Of a stretch of DNA of 64,000 bases, positions 32,102 to 41,709 are shown piece after piece. This stretch comes from Phycomyces blakesleeanus NRRL 1555(-). Lineage: Eukaryota; Mucoromycota; Mucoromycetes; Mucorales; Phycomycetaceae. The notes beneath the pieces are model-generated. The model made no database searches. It saw only the letters and a list, made by a program, of their open reading frames with translations, and was not told where the DNA came from. The DNA is taken from NCBI RefSeq assembly GCF_001638985.1, contig NW_017265136.1:2896150-2960149 (forward strand), read 5' to 3'. How positions within the stretch are numbered: the first letter of the stretch is position 1; each line of letters begins with the position of its first letter. The translations under genes were made by a program, and so were the position numbers.

Positions 32102-34359
32102 TAGAGCTCTTGGCCTATTGATCGATGATTGTGAATGGGATGCTTGCATAGAAGAAGCCGCTGCACATGAGTTGCTGTCATCAATGAGACAATTATTTGT
32201 TGTTCTCTTGGTATTCTGTCAGGTATCTGATCCTTATACTCTCTGGATTGCCCATCGCTCCTCAATGATTGAAGACTATCTTCACGCAGCAAGAACAGAG
32301 CACAATGACCCTTCTCTGGAACCAACTCAAGAAATGTACGATAGGTGCATATGGAGCATTGAGAATCATCTTTCTGTGAATTCCGTATTCATTTCTTCCT
32401 TTGATGGTTTCACACTTCCGCCCTTGCCAACTATACCAGAGCAGGCACATGCTCAAAGAAAACGCACATTAATAACAGAACAAGAAGACCTCTGTGCCGA
32501 GGCATCCACTTTATCAGATTCTGACCTTTTCTGTTTAACAGTAATCAAAGAACAGTGTACAACACAATCTTAGATTCACTAAATGCAACTGAGATATCTT
32601 CTTGATCTTTCTTTATCAATGGCCCTGGCGGTACTGGCAAGACGTTCGTATTCAATGCATTACTGAGAAAGGTTAGACAGCAAGAAAAGTTTGCCCTTGC
32701 AGTAGCAACAAGTGGAATTGCTGCATTATTGCTGGATGGTAGCCACATGGTACATTTGCTCTTCAAGATCCCACTTGAGCTTGACATAAACTTCATGTGC
32801 AATATACAGGCAAATTCTCAAATTGCTCAGCTACTTAAAATGACCGAGTTAATCATTTGGGACGAAGCATCAATAATTAGCAAGGATATGTTCCATGCCG
32901 TTAGCCAAACAATGCAAGACATTATGAAGTCTATGAATCCACTACTTGAGTGTGTACCCTTTGGGGGAAAACTCTTTGCCTTTGGAGGAGACTTCCATCA
33001 GGTTCTACCTATTGTCCCTCGAGTCTCTAAAGCTCAAATAGTAGAACAATGCATTAGTAAATCATGAATGTGAAATCGGGTTAAATACCTGAAACTAACA
33101 ACAAATATGCGTATTGCACAGGCAAGTAGTCCAGCTGAAGAAACAGACCTTAGAGAATTTGCTGCCTATCTCTTGCGTGCTGGAAGTAGATCAATTCCTA
33201 CAGTTGGGGGGGACTATACAATCCCTGTTCGCAACGAAATGCTTATTCATGGCTCTACTATCTCTCACCTGGCCAGTGCCATATTTTCCGACCTCCAAGA
33301 CAATTCAACAAACACGGATTACCTTATGGGCCATGCCATACTCACTCCAAAAAACAATTATGCCAAAAAGATAAATAATATCTTATTAAGACAGTTTCCT
33401 AGAGAGGCACAGGAATTTAAGAGTATTGACAAAGGACTTGATGAAGATGCTCTTTTGGAATTTCCAGTTGAGTTACTCAACAGCTTGGATCCTAGATCAC
33501 TTCCCCTACACTCTCTCAATCTAAAGAAAGATTGCCCAATTATGCTCCTCAGGAACCTCAACCCTAAGAATGGTCTCTGTAATGGTACACATCTAATTTG
33601 TGATTCTTTTAGTGGTCATGTTATCAAGGTAACTGTTGTAACTGGCTCACACTCAGGAAAAGTTGTTCTGATCCCTAAGATTAAACTCAGTCCTTCCGAA
33701 TCAACTTCAACCATATCTTTTCAACACTGTCAATTCCCTGTTTGTCTTGCTTTTGCAATGACTATAAACAAGTTCCAGGGACAGACACTTGATAAAGTAG
33801 GTTTATACCTCCCTTCTCCAGTCTTTTCTCATAGCCAATTATATGTTGCCCTTTCCCGCATCCAGAAACCATCTGGTATCAAAATTATGCTCAACCATAC
33901 ATATGACCCAAATATGCCACAAGCCATTGTATATACTGAAAACGTTGTATATAACGAAGTACTTTTCAAAGTCTAAACCAAATAACCTATGCCTATGATA
34001 TATGACCCAAGTACTTTAACAAAATTATGCCAATTTCTTTTCTTACTATTAAATCTATATACTCTTTATACTGTTTTATGTTTATGCCACATGCAAACAT
34101 CTTTTTATATTCTTATTTTCCTTCTCAATTCCATATATATCTATATCTTTAATAATATAATTTATTTTATAAGCTCCTGTCTCAACAAAAGGATATAGAA
34201 AAATAACCATATTAAATTGTGGCATACAATATTTGAACTTCCAATAGGGAAAGGTTTTATATTAACTTCCGGTAGGCTCTGCCCCCCCCCCCCCCGCCAG
34301 GGAGGAGAGTCCATGGGGACCCCCCAAAGGGGGGGGGGGGGGGGGCACCACTCCCCTAG

Positions 34360-34400
34360 TATTTAAATAAAAGAAGAGTCATTATACTGCGGTTAATGCT
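34360..34400 (-). repeat. Family C LTR remnant, left part
   Basis: TATTTAAATAAAAGAAG then TCATTATACTGCGGTTAA is collinear in reverse with 58280-58330 and continues the piece at 22268-22424 once Helitron 1 is removed. Confidence 0.5.
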
Positions 34401-34641
34401 CAGGAAGATGTTACTGTGCATAAAGAGGTACTTTCAGAGTTGACATTGGTGAACAAAATCGGTAGTTATAAGCAACCAGTAAGAGTTGACTTTTTAGGAT
34501 AAAAGATCTTGACTTTGCCAATTGGTCTTTTATATATGTTTTAGACGTTTAAGATAGTGAATATACTTGTAGAAGATATTACTGGACAACAGGCATCTAA
34601 GACATATTATCATAGCTATTCTTTTAACTAGAAATCAATTA
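34401..34641. other. Spacer between the two Helitrons
   Basis: AT-rich sequence with no gene. It ends in A directly before the Helitron 2 TC terminus. Confidence 0.4.
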
Positions 34642-34737
34642 TCTATATATCTAAAATCAATCAAAATTAGCAGCATCACGTGATATACGAATTTGCCTGT
34701 AAAACATCTATTCACATCTAAAATCTAGCACTTTTAC

Positions 34738-35013
34738 TGTAATGTGCGAGAAGTCACACAATAAGATAATAAGATAGAATGAAATATGAAAATAAAGATA
34801 ATGTTTATTTGTGATAATATTTGTGATATTTATATTAATTTATAAGATGCCGCAGTATCTTAGATTCTAGCTAAGTCCTTTTGCTGTGGTATTTTGCTGA
34901 GCAATGGTTGTCTTCTTCTTCTTGGCCTTGCTCACCCAACTACTGCGGTTGGAGTAGTTGTTCCTGATTGGGTAGGATTGGAACTGAGTGTCAATTCCAA
35001 TCCGCTCCTGACA
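34738..35013 (+). mobile_element. Solo LTR, family E, 4-bp target duplication
   Basis: 276 bp, TGTAATGTGCG..CCTGACA, flanked by TTAC on both sides (34734-34737 and 35014-35017). In Helitron 1 the equivalent site is continuous (CTTACAAAAGTCATATGATATA), so this block is an insertion. Confidence 0.6.
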
Positions 35014-35135
35014 TTACTATGTCACATGATATACCGAGATATTAACCCCTTGAATTTATTTTACAAACTATTGCCAAAAAACTTATACAACTATCAAACC
35101 AAACTCTAACTTTGAAAAAAAAACCAAAAAATAAA

Positions 35136-38100
35136 ATGTCATCTACTCAATGTCGTTGTGCTGCTTGCCATATGCTTGGACATAGCAGAAGTACTCATAA
35201 GCAATGTCTCATGAACCCAAAGAATATTTCTCTCCACATTCCTCAAAAGAGAACTAATGTAGATGAATATCCTGCAGAAAGTAGCCAAAGTAACTATTTA
35301 TTTATACACTTATGCGTATTACTGCAAGTATTATATATATTTTTTAATAATAAATGTGTTTATAAAAAAAAATAGCTGCTGCCTTGAGAATAAGAAGTGA
35401 GCCTGTCCAAGACCAAAATTTGGACATAGAAACATTGACTTCTATTTCAGTTTCTGAGTTGACTGAATTTCCACTCGCAAATGAGACTATTACTGAAGTT
35501 CTTGAAGCAGTCATGGAAGAAGAGATTGAGGAGACTTCATCCAATGAAGAAGTGACTAGAAGAGAAGAAGAAGTCGAGGAGATTTCAACTGTGAATAGAG
35601 GATCAATTTTACCCCATTGTCCTCACTGTAACGGAACTGATCATCACCAAATTACAAGCAGATTTTGTCCAAACAATAACAGTAGCAGAGCAAGAGGATC
35701 TAGAAATTGAGGCAGAGGCTTGAATAATATTGCCCGACTTCCAGCTATTTCAGAACCAGCAGTTGATAACAGGGGAGATATGGATATCGAGTGTCGATTT
35801 TGTGGGGCAATGATGTGGGCACATGAAAAAAACAGTCGTTCTTCTTTAAGAAGCCCCACGTTCTCTATGTGTTGTAACAAAGGAAAGCATGTTCTCCCCC
35901 AAATTGAGCCAACATCTACAGGAATTGCTGAGCTTTTGAACTATAGAACACGTGATGGAAAGTAGTCTCTTGAAAACATTCAAAGCTATAATAGTACAAT
36001 GAGCTTTACTTCTTTGGGAGCTAAAATTGATACCTCTGTTGGCAACAATATCAATGGGGCATACAACTTCCGGATTCACGGAACAATTTGTCATAGAATT
36101 GGATCTATTTTGCCAGTGACAGAATCTGATATCGCTCACCCAAAATTCGTTCAGATCTATATTTATGATAGTGCTGCTCAGATAGATCAAAGACAGTACC
36201 ATTCCCCACAATTGGAGAGAAGTGTTTTGGAGAAGATTCAGTCCATTCTTATGGAAACAAATCCATTTGTACATCTCTTCAGAACAATGGATCAAATTTC
36301 TTGGGAAAAGGGACAATCTATAGATCTCACTTTGCGTTTAGTAGCTGAGGGGCCTTGGGATCTAAGACGGTACAATGCTCCAACTGCAAGTGAAATAGCA
36401 GTTCTTATTATGAATAATGAAGAGGGTACTTCAAGAGACATTGTGCTGCACACCAGAGCCAACTTCCAACAGAACATCAATGAGTACCACCGATCGTATG
36501 ATGCTTTACACTATGTGCTACTCTTTCCACATGGTGAAAATGGTTGGACTATTGATGCCAGCTCATTGTCAGGAGAGCATGTCACAGTAATGCAATGGTA
36601 CTCAAACCGTTTGATATATTGACGCAACACACAGCACCTCCTCCATCTTTTTGGCCGTCTCTTTCAACAATATATTGTTGATATGTATGCCAAAGTTGAG
36701 CACGATCGGTTGCACTTCATCACCAGCAATCAAAATCGTCTCCGTGTAGATCTTTATAGTGGAATTCAGGATGCTGTTATCCATAACAATTGTAATCTTG
36801 CAAATCTTGGAAAGAGAGTTATTCTTCCATCTTCTTTTATTGGTAGCCCTCGGTATATGGCTCAACTTTATCAAGATTCAATGAGTATTGTGCGTTGTTT
36901 TGGCAAGCCTGATTTGTTCATAACTTTCACTTGCAATTCAAAGTGGCCAGAAATCACAAATTCCCTGTTGGCTGGGCAAAAAGCTAATGACAGACCAGAT
37001 CTTTGTTCTTGGGTTTTCAATATGAAGCTCAAAGAGCTCATGATTGACCTTACAAAAAAAATATTCTGGAGAAAGTTTTGGCCTTTATATATGTCATTGA
37101 ATTCCAAAAGCGCGGACTTCCTCATGCCCACATTCTTTTGATTTTGCGACCACAAGTTAAACCAAAAACAATAGAAGATTTTGACAGAATAGTTTCGGCT
37201 GAAATCCCAGATCCTGAAACTGAGCCATTGGCATATGAAACAGTAAAAAAATGCATGATGCATGGCCCATGCAGAAAGAAATATCCAAAAGCATCATGCA
37301 TGAAGAATGGGATCTGTTCAAAGAATTATTCTAAAAAGCTTTGCAATGAGACTAGCGATAGTGGAAACGGATATTCTATTTATCAACGCAGTCGAAATGG
37401 AAGAGTTATTAGAAGAGGGCCAAAGATCATGGATAATGGATGGGTTGTTCCACACAATAGATACATATGTGCAAAATACAATGCTCATATGAATGTTGAG
37501 ATTAGCACCTCTGTTTCTGCTGTAAAATACCTCTACAAATATGTATATAAAGGACATGGCTATGCAATGGCCCGTGTGCAGCCTACACCCACCAATTCCG
37601 CTCCACAACAACAACAAGACCATGTAAACGAAGTTAATGAGTTTCTTGATGCTCAGTATGTCTCCACTTCTGAAGTATGCTGGAGAATATTTTCTTTCAA
37701 GCTTCATCAAGAGTATTCCAGCTACCAACGACTTTCAATCCATCTGGAAAATGCCCAACCCATATATTATAATCCATCTTCTAACCCAGAGGATGTTGAA
37801 ATTCCAGAAAAAACACTACTTTAATGGGATATTTTGACTATGATGCTACACGCCCATCATCTGAAAAACTTCTTTACGTCGACTTTTCTTCTCTTTATGT
37901 ATGGAATACAAAAGAACGAAAATGGACAGCACGTAAGAGGTTTGATAAAGGAATGATTGGCAGAGTTTACACAGTGTCTCCGAGAGATATTGAAAAATAT
38001 TTGTTACGATTACTGCTGCATAATGTTAAAGGGGCCAAAAGCTTTGAAGACATATGTACAGTAGAAGGATGTGTGTATGAAACAAACCAAGCTGCATGTC

Positions 38101-39973
38101 GTGCTCTGGGATTACTTTTGAATGATGATAAGTGGAGTAACTGTATGGAAGAGGCAGCAGCTCATCAGATCCCATTTTCTTTACGAAGACTCTTTGCTAT
38201 TCTTTTGATTTTCTGTGCAGTATCAGATCCTTTCTCTTTGTGGCTTGCTCATCGCAATTCTATGATTGAAGATTATCTTCATTTGGCAAGAGAAAGTAGT
38301 GGAATTCCTGCATTAGCCCCCACACAAGATATGTTTGACAGATGTTTATGGGATATCGAAAGTCATCTATCTGCCAACTCTATGTCTCTCATGTTGTTCA
38401 CTGGATTTGTTCTTCCACCAATGCCTGACATCCAGCACTTTAGCCCAAATGGGCAAGATGTTCAAGCCATCATACAAGAACAAGAAGATTTATGTGATCA
38501 AGCCCAGCTTTTGCCAGATCCAGATACATTGACATTCAATAATTCACAAAGACGTGTCTATACAACAGTGTTAAGTGCAATTGAAGAAAACGTGGGAGCC
38601 TCAAGATTGTACTTTGTGGATGGTCCAGGTGGGATGGGAAAGACATTTGTCTTTAATGCCTTGCTTCAAAAAACTCACCAACAAGGAAAAATTGCTCTTG
38701 CAGTAGCAACAAGTGGAATTGCTGCATTGCTGCTAGACGGTGGGCGTACAGCACATTCCAGGTTTAAGATTCCAGTGCAAGTTGATCTTAACTCCTTATG
38801 CTTCATCAACGCAAACTCGCAAATGGCACAACTTATTAGAAGAACGGAATTGGTTATCTGAGACGAAGCTTCTATGATTAGTAAAGATGTTTTTAATACT
38901 GTAAGCAGATCCATGCAAAATATAATGAAGGCTGTCAATCCATTGCTTGAAAACGTTCCATTTGGAGGGAAGTTGTTTGTTTTTGGATGCGATTTTTGGC
39001 AGGTCCTTCCTGTTATACCCAAGGCAACAAGAGCTCAGGTTGTAAGCCAATGTATCAAGAAAGCATCTGCATAAAGAAATGTAAAAATCTTGCGGCTTAC
39101 AACAAACATGCGAATTGCCCAAGCAAATAATGAACAAGAAACATTAGAGCTTAGGGAATTTGAAGCATTTCTCTTGCAAGTTGGTAGTGGTTCTGCCCAC
39201 ACAACAGGCAGTGATGACACCATCCCAATTCTGCCCCATATGTTACTTTCTGGATGTAATCCTGCTGATCTGGCCAAAGCAGTTTTCCATGATCTCTCCT
39301 CTAATGCAGCCAACCCTCATTTCCTCATGGGCCGTGCTTTGCTTACTCCTAAGAATAAAGATGTCAAGAAACTCAATGATATTCTTCTGAGCCAGTTTCC
39401 TGGAGATGCACGAGAGTTTAAGAGCGTCGACCAGGGAATTGATAAAGATGGTCAGTTGACATATCCAGTTGAGCTACTAAATACCATGATCCTGGATCCC
39501 TACCACCTCCCTCACTGTCCTTAAAAAAAGGATGTCCTATTATGCTTCTTCACAATCTTGACCCAAAAAATGGGCTCTGTAATGGTACATGCCTGATTTG
39601 CAACTCTTTTGGAACATCTGTCATCAGAGCAACAATTGTGACTGGATCAAATGCTGGGCAAGTATCTCTTATTCCAAGAATAAAGCTTAATCCATCTGGA
39701 TCAAATGATGAAATTGAATTCCAGCAGTTCCAATTTCCAGTTCGTCTTGCATTTGCAATGACAATAAACAAGTCACAATGTCAAACTCTTGAGAGTGTTG
39801 GATTATATCTCCCTGCCCCAGTATTCTCCCATGGCCAGCTGTATGTTGCTCTATCCCGGGTCAGAAAACCTTCTACAATCAAGATAATGCTTGATACACT
39901 AGCAAATTCCAACGAAACGGCAAATACTGTATTTACAGACAATGTTGTATTTAAGGAAGTCTTTGACATTTAG
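35136..39973 (+). pseudogene. Helitron 2 Rep-helicase, degraded
   Basis: The ATG at 35136 gives MSSTQCRCAACHMLGHSRST. An intron (about 35288-35372) precedes an acidic stretch. Zinc motifs follow: HCPHCNGTDHH and ECRFCGAMMWAHEK. The Rep N-domain runs to 37060, with HUH GLPHAHILLILRP at 37110 and KYLYKYVYKGHG near 37530. The helicase has DGPGGMGKTFVFNALLQ (Walker A, 38620), VI-stop-DEAS where Helitron 1 keeps IIWDEAS (38862), GCDFWQVLPV, and YVALSRVRKPS near 39840. Stops occur at 35708, 35963, 36620, 38860 and about 39072. Frameshifts occur near 37070, 37815 and 39500. It is a sister of the Helitron 1 gene and aligns throughout. Confidence 0.85.
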
Positions 39974-40205
39974 TAAAAAATTATATATAACATACACTAT
40001 AAACTCATCTAACTAATTTTTTTTTGAATAATAAAACATCTATACATATCCTTTCTTTTCATATAATTCACTCAAATAAAATGTTCCTATTAATTGTGCT
40101 ATACGGTACTTAGACTTCCAATAGGGAAGGGTTTTATATTAACTTCTGGTAGGCTCCAGGGCCCCCCGCCAGGGAGGGGGGAGGGGGGGAGCACTGCTCC
40201 CCTAG

Positions 40206-40435
40206 TCATTTTGTATAAATAGTCAAGAAATATATTTAATAAAAAGCATCTTTATTCTTATCTAAAAACTATTCATAAACTTGACGATCCCCAGTGGTAT
40301 TGATTCTGCGACTTAGTTACAAGTGCCAGAAAAGAAATACCAGATCGAGACTTGACAGTACTGTGGTTAACCATCTTCAGATTTTATGGATTCATCAAAA
40401 TAATGTTTGACACAACTCAGATCTGGAACGATATG
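40206..40435. repeat. Family C LTR remnants in two orientations
   Basis: 40236-40362 resembles the 3' part of the 58223-58513 LTR on plus (AATAAAAAGCATCTTTATTC, GATCCCCAGTGG, CAGATCGAGACTTGACA). 40370-40430 resembles its 5' part on minus (GGTTAACCATCTTCAG, GGATTCATCAAAATAATG). It is a rearranged remnant. Confidence 0.5.
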
Positions 40436-40495
40436 TACCCAACAATATAAATTAAAAACTCACACACTTAATAAGTGTGTAAGTGAGTCACAATT

Positions 40496-40567
40496 GCCTT
40501 CTGCCAGAATTGAACTGGCGACCTTCTGCTTACTAGGCAGACGCTCTGCCAACTGAGCCAAGAAGGC
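40496..40567 (-). tRNA. tRNA-Thr (anticodon AGT)
   Basis: A 72-nt cloverleaf on minus. The acceptor stem is GCCTTCT pairing with the 3' AGAAGGC. The D-arm region is TGGCTCAGTTGGCAGAGC. The anticodon loop CTAGTAA gives AGT, and the T-arm GTTCAATTC lies between complementary stems. There is no intron. An intact second LINE is inserted directly upstream on the transcription strand, so the duplicated first 15 nt of the gene recur at 45367-45382. Confidence 0.9.
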
Positions 40568-40568
40568 A
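40553..40568. repeat. 16-bp target duplication of LINE 2, left copy (in tRNA-Thr)
   Basis: CTGAGCCAAGAAGGCA is repeated at 45367-45382. Confidence 0.85.
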
Positions 40569-40803
40569 CTGCTCTTTCGCTTAAGCATTTTATTTGCCGG
40601 GTTCCAAAATTTTATTTTTGACGAATCCACATATAAAGTGTATCCATCCATCAACATCTTTACGCAAAACGATCCATCCATCACGAAAAACGTACCTCCC
40701 ATTGCCAAAAGTAGTGCAGTCCTTGTCCTTGGTATCCCAGCTGTCAGCAAAAAAAATTTCGGCTCAATCAGACAACATTACGCCATCTGCATTCTCAATC
40801 CCA

Positions 40804-41709
40804 ATGGCCAATTTGCAAATCGGCAACATGCAGGGATTGCCAACCGAGCTTACCTCATTCCTGACAACATTGCAGGCACAAATCATGAATGTGCAAAACA
40901 GAACCGACCAGTTGGAGCGACTTGCAGCAGAGAATGCAAGACTAACTACTGAATTAGACCATGCTAGAACAACAATTGCTAATCTGCAGAAGCAATTAGG
41001 ATCTCAGAGTGCACCTGAAAAAAACTTTTCAGAAATTTCACTTTCGAACCCAGCCGGCGCAGTAGGTGCTCCTGACAAAAACAAAGAACCAGGTCTGGAA
41101 GCCTCCACTTGGGCTACTAAAGCCAGTGTTTCTCTTCCTGTAACTGCCCCAAAAATGTCTACTGTTCCCTCTGCTCGCCGTATTGCAGCTTCTGTCCGTA
41201 TGTTTGCTCTTCCCTCTGGTCCTTCAGGTTATGAATATGTTTATATTCCAAGATCAAGACGCCTTAAGCACAAAGAAGTCCGTTCCTCTCTCCGCACTCT
41301 TGGTGTGGATTCTTCTCGACTTTTGGACATTAACTTCCCAGCCAGAGGTGTCATTGGCATCCTTGTTCATGTCCAGTATGCTGATACATTTAAGGCCGAA
41401 CTGACAACTGCTTCTGTTGAGATTTTGGACGCATTTGATCCACTTGATCCTGATAATGTTGCTGATCCCAAGTATGCATCTCTGTCTACTCATGAACTTG
41501 CCAACACTGCTGCCATGCTTCACCATGATAGATGTCTCCAAGCCCTACAGTTCTTGCGCCCACACGTTGCTATCCCAGTTGGTCACTTCTTTTGTGAGGA
41601 AGGGTGGATCAGTGAAGATGAAATACCAACACGTACTACTCTTACTAATGCTACTGGCGGGTCTTTGTTCAAACGTCAGCGCAGCTCATCAGTCACTATG
41701 TCTGAATGA
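40804..41709 (+). CDS. LINE 2 ORF1 protein
   Basis: I chose the ATG at 40804 (MANLQIGNMQGL). The open frame upstream has no ATG and starts near the element end. About 301 residues. A leucine/glutamine heptad region (residues about 25-75, with LERLAAENARLTTELDHA) predicts a trimer-type coiled coil like other LINE ORF1 proteins. A Ser/Pro linker and a globular C-terminal half (RMFALPSGPSGYEYVYIPRS) follow. I see no CCHC knuckle, unlike LINE 1. It should bind the element RNA to form the retrotransposition particle. The stop TGA overlaps the ORF2 ATG. Confidence 0.75.
   Translation: MANLQIGNMQGLPTELTSFLTTLQAQIMNVQNRTDQLERLAAENARLTTELDHARTTIANLQKQLGSQSAPEKNFSEISLSNPAGAVGAPDKNKEPGLEASTWATKASVSLPVTAPKMSTVPSARRIAASVRMFALPSGPSGYEYVYIPRSRRLKHKEVRSSLRTLGVDSSRLLDINFPARGVIGILVHVQYADTFKAELTTASVEILDAFDPLDPDNVADPKYASLSTHELANTAAMLHHDRCLQALQFLRPHVAIPVGHFFCEEGWISEDEIPTRTTLTNATGGSLFKRQRSSSVTMSE

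Larger units (their letters stand above)
23057..33976 (+). pseudogene. Helitron 1 Rep-helicase, interrupted twice and with stops
   Basis: The start at 23057 gives MLSIEKSCSVCKMTGHKRSN, a Cys/His zinc motif, then an intron (about 23222-23289) and an acidic stretch. More zinc motifs follow (FCPICHRESYCCN; ECSLCGALM). The Helitron_like_N region is at 24130-24890. The HUH nuclease motif GLPHAHILLI is at 25590-25620, and the Tyr-bearing KYLYKYVYKG is near 26010. Pif1-like helicase parts include a GPGGTGKT Walker A near 32620, LIIWDEAS, GGDFHQVLPI, and the terminal YVALSRIQKPSG (33840). The frame from 23290 to 24890 is shift-free but has stops at 23666, 23747, 24002, 24131 and 24527. It should nick and unwind DNA in rolling-circle transposition; this copy cannot. 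Confidence 0.85.
22425..34359 (+). mobile_element. Helitron 1 with nested solo LTR and chromovirus
   Basis: It begins A|TC at 22425 (TCTATATTTTTAAAAAATTAG) and ends CTAG|T at 34356-34359, the Helitron rule of TC..CTRR inserted between A and T without target duplication. The 3' end carries the same subterminal block as Helitron 2 (TTTTATATTAACTTC then GGTAGGCTC) and a hairpin-forming C/G-rich stretch. Two further TC-type 5' ends lie at 22537 and 22624. The single gene encodes a Rep-helicase, interrupted by 24892-25435 and 26628-32101. Confidence 0.75.
34642..40205 (+). mobile_element. Helitron 2
   Basis: Starts A|TCTATATATCTAAAATC at 34642 and ends CTAG|T at 40202-40205. The 3' subterminal block (CCAATAGGGAAGGGTTTTA and GGTAGGCTC) and a terminal palindrome GGGAGCACTGCTCCC precede CTAG. 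One Rep-helicase gene. It carries a small solo LTR at 34738-35013. Confidence 0.8.
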
